Source: a virus
Reading direction: 5' to 3' (one strand)
IMG/VR virus record: IMGVR_UViG_3300030331_001645
Coordinates: 1-20,419 of that record
Length of the DNA stretch: 20,419 bases
The position numbers were made by a program, and so were the translations under genes. Under the pieces are notes generated by a model, which ran no database searches, was not told the DNA's origin, and saw only the letters and a list, made by a program, of their open reading frames with translations. This document shows positions 14,229-20,394 of the stretch, piece by piece (the stretch's first letter is position 1; each line of letters opens with the position of its first letter).

Positions 14229-14564
14229 TGTATCAACATTTAATTTAATGTCGAACATAAATAATTCAATTTCGTTCAAGACATTTTCTGGAAGTTCTCT
14301 TTGTAGGTTGGGCGCATCTGCGGGTGCAAATGCCTTTGTGCCATCTTCTAATTCTGCATTTTTACAAAGAAGATATGTTGATATTGTCAAAGCATCATCT
14401 GTATTTGCCGCTGATTGAGCGCGAACTCGATCATCCCTTGTTAAAGGCTTAAAGTATAAATCGACAATTTTTTCTCCGTTTTTATTTTTAAATTCGTATT
14501 TTCTTCTGGCTGTCATCTGATCTTTATAAGATTCAGTTAACAGATCAATAGTTCTTTTTTGCAT
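14217..14564 (-). CDS. G: Tail assembly chaperone (G-like), 115 aa
   Basis: This is the short, unshifted product of the chaperone pair. The N-terminus (MQKRTIDLLTESYKDQMTAR) is helical, then a beta hairpin (KYEFKNKNGEKIVDLYFKPL) leads into TRDDRVRAQSAANTDDALTI and STYLLCKNAELEDGTKAF, typical of phage tail chaperone cores that resemble the tube-protein tail assembly family. It ends NVDTAKK then K and a TAA placed right after seven A's. Most ribosomes should stop here and a minority shift -1 into the extension. It lies between the major tail protein and the tape measure gene. Confidence 0.85.
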   Translation of the reverse strand: MQKRTIDLLTESYKDQMTARRKYEFKNKNGEKIVDLYFKPLTRDDRVRAQSAANTDDALTISTYLLCKNAELEDGTKAFAPADAPNLQRELPENVLNEIELFMFDIKLNVDTAKK

Positions 14565-14596
14565 TGGTTAATTAGTTGACTAATAAACTCAATGTA

Positions 14597-15016
14597 TCAG
14601 ATAGCGCTTGTTATGGTACCGCTTGTTATAAAACTGATATTTATTACTTGAACCTCGCCAAGTGTTGCGCCATATTCTGCGTTTGTAATAATGCCCGCAA
14701 AACTAATTTTCTTTGAAGAAGTTGATGAATCAGGAAATAATTCAAATAATGCGTCAGCATTATCGCCTGTAGTTAATACATCATCAATAAATGTTGTATA
14801 ACCTGCGCCAGTTTCTGATGGATTGTAAAGAAGTTCCGCTGAACCTTCGCCCGCTATCAAACCGCCGATATTCGATTTAAATGTATCGCCTTGTTTTGTT
14901 GTTTCCATCGTGTCTTTTGTTATGGACAAAGACCATGATCTTGTTTGTCCAACGTCAGCTTCGGTGCCGCCCGCATTTTCAAACATAATTTTTCCAACAT
15001 CGCCTTTGATAGCCAT
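14597..15016 (-). CDS. Major tail (tube) protein, 139 aa
   Basis: Forms the stacked hexameric rings of the tail tube. The sequence (MAIKGDVGKIMFENAGGTEA, RSWSLSITKDTMETTKQGD, FKSNIGGLIAGEGSAELLYN, KISFAGIITNAEYGATLGEV, INISFITSGTIT) has the beta-sandwich strand pattern and the W-S-L-S-I / TKQGD / G-x-A-E-L hallmarks of the phage major tail protein family. It lies upstream of the chaperone pair and downstream of the tail terminator, as expected. There is no recognisable Shine-Dalgarno before the ATG (the leader reads TTCTTTTTTTGTT). A TATAAATA-containing element ends about 15 bases upstream, so a dedicated promoter with a very short leader is possible. Confidence 0.92.
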   Translation of the reverse strand: MAIKGDVGKIMFENAGGTEADVGQTRSWSLSITKDTMETTKQGDTFKSNIGGLIAGEGSAELLYNPSETGAGYTTFIDDVLTTGDNADALFELFPDSSTSSKKISFAGIITNAEYGATLGEVQVINISFITSGTITSAI

Positions 15017-15031
15017 AACAAAAAAAGAATC

Positions 15032-15050
15032 TATTTATAAATATATTAAC
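15032..15050 (-). promoter_or_regulatory. TATAAATA-containing promoter-like element before major tail gene
   Basis: The minus strand reads GTTAATATATTTATAAATAG just before the major tail protein start. It shares GTTAATATA and TAAATA with the element ahead of the capsid gene. TATAAATA is the T4 late promoter consensus, recognised by a phage sigma-like factor. It overlaps the stop codon of the 47-aa gene (15046-15048). No separate -35 box is evident. Confidence 0.45.
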
Positions 15051-15189
15051 TCTTAATTGTTTTTTTTACATCTTTTTTTAATTTTTCTTGCTTTTCCATA
15101 TATCGCCTGCAACGTCCATCCCAATAAGCGGGGTCACGGCGACCTTTTACAGCTTCGATTGCATCAAGCATTTTTTCTGTAATTTCCAT
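15046..15189 (-). CDS. Small basic protein between tail terminator and tail tube genes, 47 aa
   Basis: Function not recognised. The ATG overlaps the tail terminator stop (TAATG), and 47 codons end at TAA 15046-15048. The peptide has a helical start (MEITEKMLDAIEAVKGRRDP), a central motif (AYWDGRCRRYMEKQEK), and a lysine-rich end (LKKDVKKTIKS). The stop-start overlap, its place in the array and the structured Trp/Asp/Cys/Arg core make it a real gene rather than noise. It may be a tail assembly accessory protein; no catalytic motif is seen. Confidence 0.7.
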   Translation of the reverse strand: MEITEKMLDAIEAVKGRRDPAYWDGRCRRYMEKQEKLKKDVKKTIKS

Positions 15190-15611
15190 TAAAGTTCCTC
15201 GAAAATTTCAAAGGTCATCCGCAATTGTGTTTGAAATTGACCTTCTGGATTTGGATTGTCTACGACCTCCGGCCCAATCGGGGCATCGAAGATCACATTA
15301 GAAACTGTAATTCGATTGTATAAATCCCGCAACCTTTTGCCGATTGTGTAGTTATCACCCGAACCTATTCCCTGCGGTGTAAAGATATTAAAGACAACAA
15401 TTCCATTTACGCGGTTCAATCCGTCCGCATTTCCCTGTGTTAGATAATTACTTTCGCCGAATGTTGTAAGGCATTGAACAAAGGTTGTTACGGCGCTACT
15501 ATCAAAAGACATATTATGAAAAACAACAGATATTGCGGGGCTACTGGCAAGTTCTGTTGCGACTCTAGCTTCGATTGTTGCTCTTACTGTATTTAAATCA
15601 ATAGCGGCCAT
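15189..15611 (-). CDS. Tail terminator (U-like) protein, 140 aa
   Basis: The length, position and pattern fit the tail-terminator family that caps the tube and joins it to the head. The N-terminal helix (MAAIDLNTVRATIEARVATE) is followed by strands FVQCLTTFGESNYLTQGN, then GIVVFNIFTPQGIGSG and a helix YTIGKRLRDLYNRI, ending in FQTQLRMTFEIFEEL. The helix-strand-long loop-helix-strand arrangement matches lambda gpU and HK97 gp10-neighbour terminators. The ATG overlaps the stop of the gp10-like gene (TAATG). The assignment is mainly by order and fold pattern, not a catalytic signature. Confidence 0.8.
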   Translation of the reverse strand: MAAIDLNTVRATIEARVATELASSPAISVVFHNMSFDSSAVTTFVQCLTTFGESNYLTQGNADGLNRVNGIVVFNIFTPQGIGSGDNYTIGKRLRDLYNRITVSNVIFDAPIGPEVVDNPNPEGQFQTQLRMTFEIFEEL

Positions 15612-16063
15612 TATTTACCCCTTATTTGTTTGTAAAGGTCTTGAATTTCGTTTGCAAGTTCTTTTGCCAACAGATCAAGATGTTTTGGCTTCAATCCCTT
15701 CAAACTTCTATATGTTCCACCCCAAGACGGCGGCAAACTTGTTCCAAACATAACAGGTTCAGCATATGGAACATTATTATGAATATGATATTTTTTTCTA
15801 AAATTTTCTTTTCCTAGTTGATAATTTAAAGGCTTCGGCGGTCTTACGACTGTGCCTTTCCCAGAAGCGCCATATTTGCCTTCCTTTGCGGGTGCGCCGC
15901 TTTCTGCGTTTTCTCCTATCTGCCAAGAAACAGCAAGCCTTCCAGAATCTACAGGCGAACCTTCTTTGACAATACGATCTCCCGTCAATACAGCAACAGA
16001 TAACAAAGTATTGATTTGTTCTTCTGAATAATCCCCGATTTGTTCAATGCGTATTCTTCTCAT
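15611..16063 (-). CDS. HK97 gp10-like neck/tail-joining protein, 150 aa
   Basis: The motif EGSPVDSGRLAVSWQI (residues ~35-50) is the recognisable core of the HK97 gp10-like family: a Pro-Val-Asp-Thr/Ser-Gly turn followed by a Trp-containing strand. A second conserved site follows in YHIHNNVPYAEPVMFGTSLP (Asn-x-x-Pro-Tyr-Ala). The C-terminal helix is charged (LDLLAKELANEIQDLYKQIR). These proteins lie between head closure and tail terminator and are thought to join or stabilise the head-tail interface. The start overlaps the head-closure stop by ATGA. Confidence 0.85.
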   Translation of the reverse strand: MRRIRIEQIGDYSEEQINTLLSVAVLTGDRIVKEGSPVDSGRLAVSWQIGENAESGAPAKEGKYGASGKGTVVRPPKPLNYQLGKENFRKKYHIHNNVPYAEPVMFGTSLPPSWGGTYRSLKGLKPKHLDLLAKELANEIQDLYKQIRGK

Positions 16064-16425
16064 GTTCTCAAATAAAGGGTGTAAGAAATATCGGTTCCGC
16101 CTGATGTTTTAGTAAGGACGCGAATAATATTATGTACAATATTTGAAATAAGAACTTTATCTTTTGTCGTAGGTTTTGTTGTAACATCCCCCGCCGATAT
16201 TGTAATTTTTTTATCTTCCGCCTGAATAAGTTCATTTACTTCGCGCATATTTACATCTTCAAAAACGGCTTTAACAGTTGCATCGCTGTTCGATTCTGAA
16301 ATAACGCCTGTTGTTGTATTGTAAGAACCCGCAGTAATAGTTCTTACTGTTACATCTTGTCCAAAGCCTTGTATTGAAGCAACATTTTTTATTGCTTTTT
16401 GGACGGCGCTCGCGAAGTTTGGCAT
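16060..16425 (-). CDS. Head closure-type protein, 121 aa
   Basis: A beta-barrel-like protein in the head closure position. An N-terminal helix (SAVQKAIKNVASIQGFG) is followed by alternating strands (VTVRTITAGSYNTTTGVI, ATVKAVFEDVNMREVNELIQ, KKITISAGDVTTKPTTKDKV, NIIRVLTKTSGGTDISYTLY). The short turn GSYNTTTGVI and the pattern A-V-F-E-D...K-I-T-I resemble head-tail stoppers such as SPP1 gp16-like proteins. It is coupled by TAATG to the gene upstream and by ATGA to the gp10-like gene downstream. Confidence rests on order and strand pattern. Confidence 0.7.
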   Translation of the reverse strand: MPNFASAVQKAIKNVASIQGFGQDVTVRTITAGSYNTTTGVISESNSDATVKAVFEDVNMREVNELIQAEDKKITISAGDVTTKPTTKDKVLISNIVHNIIRVLTKTSGGTDISYTLYLRT

Positions 16426-16661
16426 TAGACCTTATAAGCTATGCAAGCGCCACTTGATAGAGTGATACTTGTGAATAATCCGAAAATAGTTTGACCCGCA
16501 AGAAAAGTTTCAGAATCAATTGAATTTCCTGAATAATTATGTGAAGCCGTATTGATCTGTGTATCTTCTTTGAAAAAAATACTTTTAAATCTGCCTGTGT
16601 GTGCGGCTGTGTCTGTAATAAGTTCTCCACCAAGTGCGTAATCTGGGTCTGCGTTGTACAT
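16425..16661 (-). CDS. Small virion-region protein, 78 aa
   Basis: Function not established. The sequence (MYNADPDYALGGELITDTAA, HTGRFKSIFFKEDTQIN, then FLAGQTIFGLFTSITLSSGA) looks like a small beta sandwich, with the GGELITDTAAHTGRF block as its most distinctive feature. I recall similar small proteins in the connector region of marine and lambdoid phages, sometimes annotated as capsid-associated. It has a strong ribosome-binding site (AGGAG, overlapping the last codons of the connector gene) at 8-10 bases. Stop-start overlap with the head-closure gene places it in the virion operon; a decoration or connector accessory is possible. Confidence 0.7.
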   Translation of the reverse strand: MYNADPDYALGGELITDTAAHTGRFKSIFFKEDTQINTASHNYSGNSIDSETFLAGQTIFGLFTSITLSSGACIAYKV

Positions 16662-16667
16662 GAAAAA

Positions 16668-17228
16668 TTAACTCCTTTTGATTGAAATGTTACCCGGCCC
16701 ACTTATTCGCAAGCCTGTGAAATAGCGTTCAAATAATGGCGGAACGCGATCAGCGCCGACAGAACCGCTGAATACGGGTTCAACAGCGACACCGCCAACG
16801 CCTACTCTTTTATAATCCTCCAAGCCTGATAAGCCAAGTCCATTTCTATTATTATTTAAATAAACAGCTAATATTGCCTGCGCTCTTTTAACCTGATCTG
16901 GAATTTCTGTGTCTGTAAAATAATCCGTTGTTATGCGAAAAGGAAATCCGACAGCATAAGTGTTAACATATGTGTCTGGTTTTCTGACTCCTGTTCGCGG
17001 CCATTGTAAAGCCTGCGTATCTGTTGCCCTTGCTCCAAGAAATCTCTCGCGATCAATTCTGACAGTTGCCGTATATAACGCGCGATTTTTATTATCTGTT
17101 GTCGAACCATCCCACGCCGCAACGTCATCATCAAGGACAAGCCCTTCAATAATCGCGTTTGCGTCATCAAGTGTTAAATAACTATTTGCTGATGCGCTTC
17201 CCGCTGTTGCTGTTATGGTGATTGCCAT
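16668..17228 (-). CDS. Head-tail connector (gp6-like adaptor), 186 aa
   Basis: The N-terminus MAITITATAGSASANSYLTL followed by DDANAIIEG is typical of the connector-adaptor family built of helices under the portal. Central landmarks are AAWDGSTTDNKNRALYTATV, RIDRERFLGARATDTQALQW PRTG (a Trp-Pro-Arg site), and IPDQVKRAQAILAVYLNN. ATG 17228 is preferred over a longer frame from 17288 because the extra 20 residues (MWWLLFLLKQ...) overlap another gene and look non-native, and AAAGG precedes 17228. The C-terminus is (F)RISGPGNISIKRS. It probably forms a ring that adapts the portal to the head closure protein. Confidence 0.85.
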   Translation of the reverse strand: MAITITATAGSASANSYLTLDDANAIIEGLVLDDDVAAWDGSTTDNKNRALYTATVRIDRERFLGARATDTQALQWPRTGVRKPDTYVNTYAVGFPFRITTDYFTDTEIPDQVKRAQAILAVYLNNNRNGLGLSGLEDYKRVGVGGVAVEPVFSGSVGADRVPPLFERYFTGLRISGPGNISIKRS

Positions 17229-17334
17229 TTTCGACCTTTGATTTCGATTTACGTTTTTTTGTTTTAGTAGGAATAGAAGCCACCACAACGGCAGCTTCTT
17301 TTTCCCTTATTCGCTTAAAAGCAAATAATCCCAT
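17182..17334 (-). CDS. Small Lys/Arg-rich phage protein, 50 aa
   Basis: Found by direct reading. ATG 17334 overlaps the stop of the upstream capsid-associated gene (TAATG), and TAG falls at 17182-17184, inside the connector gene (47 bases of out-of-frame overlap). The peptide begins MGLFAFKRIREKEAAVVVAS and becomes basic and low-complexity (KTKKRKSKSKVENGNHHNSN). From memory, many siphoviruses with this gene order carry a short basic protein with the same M-x-F-R-x-R-x-x-E start right after the capsid genes; no function is known. The basic tail suggests nucleic acid contact or disorder. Confidence 0.6.
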   Translation of the reverse strand: MGLFAFKRIREKEAAVVVASIPTKTKKRKSKSKVENGNHHNSNSGKRISK

Positions 17335-17699
17335 TAACTTGAAGCACCTTTAAGAGCTACAAAATTAATAACGATTGCTTCGCTCAATGAACCGCCAGAA
17401 ACGTTTGTAACTGTGATTCCAAAAGAGCCTGCGGCGATTGCTGAAACTCCTACCAAGTAAGAACCCGCAGTTCCCGCAGAACCATGAACAGCAACGACAA
17501 CATCAGTTGCGGCGATTTTATCGTTAGTAACTGTGAAACTTGCTTCAGCCGCAGCGCCTAACGCCGCGTCATTCATGGTAATCTGACCTGACTCTGCGTT
17601 AAGAGTCACACCTGTTGTTTTGTTAGTTGCTTGAGTAACAGTTCCGCCTGTAGTTGGGCCGGCTAGTTTTCCCGCACTAACTTCAAATAAAGATGGCAT
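17334..17699 (-). CDS. Capsid decoration or fibre-type protein, 121 aa
   Basis: Placed directly after the major capsid gene and expressed from AGAGG at 17704-17708. The protein is Gly/Ala/Thr/Val rich with no cysteine. The N-terminal segment (MPSLFEVSAGKLAGPTTGGT, VTQATNKTTGVTLNAESGQI, TMNDAAL) and the C-terminal beta repeats (FTVTNDKIAATDVVVAVHGS, SFGITVTNVSGGSLSEAIVI) predict an Ig-like beta sandwich. From memory the TGVTLN..SGQITMN and GGSLSEAxxxNF patterns occur in head decoration/fibre proteins of other phages. No experimental function can be read from sequence. Confidence 0.7.
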   Translation of the reverse strand: MPSLFEVSAGKLAGPTTGGTVTQATNKTTGVTLNAESGQITMNDAALGAAAEASFTVTNDKIAATDVVVAVHGSAGTAGSYLVGVSAIAAGSFGITVTNVSGGSLSEAIVINFVALKGASS

Positions 17700-17711
17700 A
17701 ATTAGTTACCT

Positions 17712-18734
17712 CTAGTCTTGATTAGATACGTTGGTAATTCTTACGATACCAATGTTCTTTGTTTCGTAGACCTTCGACCAGTTGCCTACAGTTTCTAGCT
17801 GACTTCTTGTTGGATTTGTAGTTGTTACAGCCCACTTACTTCCGACAGGATGATATGTGTAATGCAAGTCGATTGACATAGCATCAGACTTTGCGAGAAT
17901 GTCGCGGTCTGTTTCTGTGGTTAACCCTGCCTGTTCGCCCGATGCTACGGAGCCGGCTGTAAAAGCGAATGTTGAATATTCAGTTGATGAACCAGAACCT
18001 GTGGTTGGGACGTCATCAGAAACGATAACTCTTAATCCCATAAATGTAGGAACTGATGGGCTACCGAAAGCGTTTGCAGTTGTACCAGAAGTTGCTGAAC
18101 TGTCAGCATCGCCGTTGTTGTCGTAAATACGATCAATAACATTTCTTTCAACCAAGTCATAAAAGACTTTTGAGTGAACCGCAATAGCTGTTAGTTTTTC
18201 GCCTTGATCTCCAAGAATCGCTCTTGCTCTTGCAATATGGCGTGGAGAAAGTGCTGTTGGTGTGTCGCTTGATTCTGAATCAACAGTTAAGCCAAAGAAA
18301 GCTGAATTGCTATCGTTTGCATTGATTGAACCAAATACACCTGAAAGACAAGAGAATAAATCCTTCTGTCTTTGGTTTGCTATATAAGCACCGATTTTCT
18401 GACCGATTGCAGCCATTGGGTCAGCGCCAGAAGCTAATGCAGCCAAGTCTCTAGACTCAAATGCGCGGCCTCTATGTAATACAACGCCGATTTGCTGATC
18501 GGTTGAAATTTTGCCGGGTGTTAATGATGAAGAATCGGAAAGAACTTCAAAGTCTCCTGAAAGATTCGCTGAGAAAAAAGGCACCTTCACGAAGTCCCCC
18601 CCCTCAGTAGCATTTAGCTCCGCCATAGGCTGAACCACACCGCTTGCCAAGAAAGCATCGCGTTGCGTTGTCTGTTCGATAACGTATGGCGTAAAAATTT
18701 CAGGAATTACAATATCTGAGCGTAAAACCGCCAT
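17712..18734 (-). CDS. Major capsid protein, HK97-fold, 340 aa
   Basis: Forms the icosahedral shell. The N-terminus (MAVLRSDIVIPEIFTPYVIE) and the following FVKVPFFSANLSGDFEVLSD, RGRAFESRDLAALASGADPM, AAIGQKIGAYIANQRQKDLF block form the long-helix (spine) and P-domain region of an HK97-fold coat subfamily; ARAILGDQGEKLTAIAVHSK and DLVERNVIDRI lie in the P-domain, and the C-terminus ends GSKWAVTTTNPTRSQLETVG NWSKVYETKNIGIVRITN. No N-terminal delta domain is fused; a separate scaffold-like gene precedes it. Ribosome site TAGGAG is strong, and the ~97-base leader is the longest gap within the head genes, with a promoter-like element and paired repeats. Confidence 0.92.
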   Translation of the reverse strand: MAVLRSDIVIPEIFTPYVIEQTTQRDAFLASGVVQPMAELNATEGGDFVKVPFFSANLSGDFEVLSDSSSLTPGKISTDQQIGVVLHRGRAFESRDLAALASGADPMAAIGQKIGAYIANQRQKDLFSCLSGVFGSINANDSNSAFFGLTVDSESSDTPTALSPRHIARARAILGDQGEKLTAIAVHSKVFYDLVERNVIDRIYDNNGDADSSATSGTTANAFGSPSVPTFMGLRVIVSDDVPTTGSGSSTEYSTFAFTAGSVASGEQAGLTTETDRDILAKSDAMSIDLHYTYHPVGSKWAVTTTNPTRSQLETVGNWSKVYETKNIGIVRITNVSNQD

Positions 18735-18766
18735 AGATAGACTCCTATAAAAATAATTAACGGTAT

Positions 18767-18796
18767 GGGCGCAGCCCTAACATTCTCAGCGCAGCC
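18767..18796 (-). promoter_or_regulatory. Leader of capsid gene: repeated GGCTGCGC and small hairpin
   Basis: On the minus strand the 8-mer GGCTGCGC occurs twice, with copies exactly 20 bases apart (plus-strand positions 18789-18796 and 18769-18776). The second copy sits in the perfect hairpin GGGC-TGC-GCCC. Both lie between the promoter-like element and the AGGAG of the capsid gene, so they would be in the 5' untranslated RNA. They could stabilise the message or bind a regulator; this is inference from the repeat alone. Confidence 0.35.
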
Positions 18797-18803
18797 TTGA
18801 ATA

Positions 18804-18822
18804 GTTATTTATATATTAACCC
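18804..18822 (-). promoter_or_regulatory. TATAAATA-containing promoter-like element before capsid gene
   Basis: The minus strand reads GGGTTAATATATAAATAAC; the exact octamer TATAAATA occupies 18806-18813. It sits in the gap between scaffold and capsid genes, about 70 bases before the capsid ATG. The same GTTAATATA...TAAATA pattern occurs before the major tail gene. TATAAATA is the T4 late consensus. A sigma-70 reading (-10 TATAAA) is also possible, but no good -35 was found. Confidence 0.5.
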
Positions 18823-18830
18823 TAATTCTG

Positions 18831-19556
18831 TTATTTGTAATTCTTTGCAAGCTCTTTTGCACGTTGCCAACCTTCCCTGCCGTATTTTTTGAATATTTCA
18901 TGTTCCACAGTATGTTCGCCGTTTGCCAATCTACGCATCATTTCAGGGTCAAACTCGCCTGTATTTACTTGAGTTCCGCCAGTTCTAGCAACGGGCGCTC
19001 CTGAACCTGTTGCGGGCTGATTTTTTAACAAATAAGCATGATCTTTTGATAAAGAATTTTTTGCCCATTCTGTAACATTGTGACGTTCATAACCATCTAT
19101 GACGACAGGCTTTCCATCTTTAAGTTCTGTGCGGCCTTTTAAGAAGTTATCAAAGACAAGTTTAGGATTGTGTGTAACCTCTGCAAGAGCCTGTATAGCA
19201 GGGGAAACAAGTTCTAATTCTCTTACCCTTGCTTTGAGTTCTTCGATTTCTTTATCTTTTGCAGCGCTTCGCTCTCGAAACTGTTCTTCGCTTTTTTGGA
19301 TTGCTTCTTTGTAATTTCCTTGTTCTTCAAGTTTCTGTTGCTCCGCTTTATTCTTAAAATCAATTAAAGCCTGAACATCTACTCCTTCGGGTAGAGATTG
19401 AATAGTTTTATCAACCTTTTGCAGTTTTTTCTTTTCGTCTAATATTTCTTTATTTTTTCGTTCTAATGCTTCTATTCTGTTTAATAGAATTTGTGTTTGT
19501 TCATTGGCGTTTGTTTGTTCAGGCGCCGCAAGCTCCTGATTGTTTTCGTCTGACAT
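18831..19556 (-). CDS. Scaffold-like protein, 241 aa
   Basis: An acidic, helical protein immediately upstream of the capsid gene, the usual place for a scaffold that directs procapsid assembly. A Gln/Asn-rich start (SDENNQELAAPEQTNANEQT) is followed by a long coiled coil (about residues 22-115: LNRIEALERKNKEILDEKKK ... KDKEIEELKARVRELE). Then comes a less regular region containing PAIQALAEVTHNPKLVFDNF, and a basic C-terminus (FKKYGREGWQRAKELAKNYK) of the kind that contacts coat protein. No protease catalytic set is seen. A small AACCC-GCA-GGGTT hairpin (19558-19570) lies just before the start, and the Shine-Dalgarno is weak. Confidence 0.8.
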   Translation of the reverse strand: MSDENNQELAAPEQTNANEQTQILLNRIEALERKNKEILDEKKKLQKVDKTIQSLPEGVDVQALIDFKNKAEQQKLEEQGNYKEAIQKSEEQFRERSAAKDKEIEELKARVRELELVSPAIQALAEVTHNPKLVFDNFLKGRTELKDGKPVVIDGYERHNVTEWAKNSLSKDHAYLLKNQPATGSGAPVARTGGTQVNTGEFDPEMMRRLANGEHTVEHEIFKKYGREGWQRAKELAKNYK

Positions 19557-19587
19557 AAACCCGCAGGGTTAAATTTTTCCTATCTTA

Positions 19588-19869
19588 TCAAGACCATTTA
19601 ACTTTGTCAGCCCAATATGCCGCGCTTGTTTTACCTTTAGCAATATTTTTTGCATGTCTAGCCTTAAAACTTTTTCTTTTTGCTTTATCCGCTTCTGATT
19701 CTCCTTTTCTGGGCGGCTTTGTTTTTGCGCCTTGCATTCCGAAACGAATTAATTTAAAGCCATCGCCTTTTTTTATAACAACAGCGTGTGATTTACCGCT
19801 TGGATGATTTGGCGTTCTAATCGGTTTATCAACGCGTTCAAATGTATGGCCGCCCCTTTTTATGGTCAT
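19588..19869 (-). CDS. Small basic conserved phage protein, 93 aa
   Basis: Function not established. A Lys/Arg-rich protein with two conserved-looking blocks: HPSGKSHAVVIKKGDGFKLI RFGMQGAKTKPPRKGESEAD and KAKRKSFKARHAKNIAKGKT SAAYWADKVKWS. The motif RFG-x-QG-x-K-T and the ending AAYWADKVKW are shared, from memory, with small unnamed proteins in many marine and T7-like phages near head genes. The high positive charge suggests nucleic acid or capsid interior binding. The start overlaps the stop of the 51-aa gene (ATGA). It lies one gene upstream of the scaffold-like protein. Confidence 0.7.
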   Translation of the reverse strand: MTIKRGGHTFERVDKPIRTPNHPSGKSHAVVIKKGDGFKLIRFGMQGAKTKPPRKGESEADKAKRKSFKARHAKNIAKGKTSAAYWADKVKWS

Positions 19870-20021
19870 TTGCCTTTTTTACGCATAGCGAGCCTGTGAG
19901 CATCGGTAAAACTCATTCCTTCGCGCATCTTACGCTTCATATAATCCATATGCGCCTTTGTATGGCCGTGTGTTTCCTGATGCCTTTTTAAAGTGTTTTT
20001 TTGACGGGTTGTAAGTTTCAT
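19866..20021 (-). CDS. Small basic protein, 51 aa
   Basis: Found by direct reading. ATG 20021 overlaps the stop of the 39-aa gene (ATGA) and the TGA at 19866-19868 overlaps the next start (ATGA). The peptide (MKLTTRQKNTLKRHQETHGH, TKAHMDYMKRKMREGMSFTD, AHRLAMRKKGK) is His/Lys/Met/Arg rich and helical. The K-x-R-M-R-x-G-x-SF-x-x-AH-x-x-AM-x-K pattern matches, from memory, tiny unnamed genes in cyanophage genomes. Function unknown; likely structural or assembly accessory given its place upstream of the scaffold and capsid genes. Confidence 0.65.
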   Translation of the reverse strand: MKLTTRQKNTLKRHQETHGHTKAHMDYMKRKMREGMSFTDAHRLAMRKKGK

Positions 20022-20137
20022 TTTTTCTTTTTTTTCTTTTTTCTAAGTTTAGCAAGATCAGCGCCAGTTATTTTCTTTTTAGGCGGTGCAACAGCGGCCA
20101 ATCTTTTTTGTTTTGCTGAATACTTTGAATATGGCAT
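20018..20137 (-). CDS. Very small Lys-rich protein, 39 aa
   Basis: Found by direct reading. ATG 20137 overlaps the stop of the 85-aa gene (TAATG); TGA at 20018-20020 overlaps the next ATG. The peptide begins MPYSKYSAKQKRLAAVAPPK, continues KKITGADLAKLRKK and closes with an all-lysine run. The tight stop-start overlaps on both sides and a recalled family of cyanophage mini-proteins with the start SYSxKQKRLA..APP support it. The A-rich end is a potential slippage region. Function unknown; the charge suggests nucleic acid or acidic-protein binding. Confidence 0.6.
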   Translation of the reverse strand: MPYSKYSAKQKRLAAVAPPKKKITGADLAKLRKKKKKKK

Positions 20138-20394
20138 TATTTTTTCCTTAATATGTCGGCGTCAGCTTTTCTTGCGCCACCCTTACCCGATATAAAACTA
20201 TTCACGCGACCCATAGCCCAAGCCGCCATTGAAACATTTCTTGAACCACCTGAAAGATATGCACCTTGGCCGCGTCTATAAACGGCTTTTAACTGAGTCA
20301 AAGTAAATCTTGAATTTTTAGCTTTTTCTCTAAGATTTTTTACTACTGCGGCGCTTAGTGGTTTTGCGGCGGGTTTTCTTTTTTTTGGTGCCAT
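20137..20394 (-). CDS. Small basic conserved phage protein (upstream head region), 85 aa
   Basis: First complete gene of the minus-strand cluster inside the window. A basic N-terminus (MAPKKRKPAAKPLSAAVV) is followed by a helical domain (VKNLREKAKNSRFTLTQLKA), then VYRRGQGAYLSGGSRNVSMA AWAMGRVNSFISGKGGARKA DADILRK. The order L-K-x-V-Y-x-R-G-x-x-A-[Y/W] followed by W-x-x-x-R-V-NSF and K-A-D-x-D is recalled as a small DUF-type family common in phages of marine and other hosts and usually placed near portal or capsid genes. Role undetermined. The upstream Shine-Dalgarno is weak (ATCAAG); 25 bases remain to the window edge. Confidence 0.7.
   Translation of the reverse strand: MAPKKRKPAAKPLSAAVVKNLREKAKNSRFTLTQLKAVYRRGQGAYLSGGSRNVSMAAWAMGRVNSFISGKGGARKADADILRKK

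Noticed and set aside
16439-16702. 87-aa minus-strand frame overlapping the 78-aa gene
   Set aside because: The 78-aa frame has the strong AGGAG site, the stop-start overlap with the head-closure gene and a sensible fold; this one has none.
20021-20040. A-rich (minus strand) lysine run as a programmed frameshift between the 39-aa and 51-aa genes
   Set aside because: The two genes already have an ATGA coupling, and the downstream one has its own conserved-looking start, so a fusion is not needed to explain the layout.
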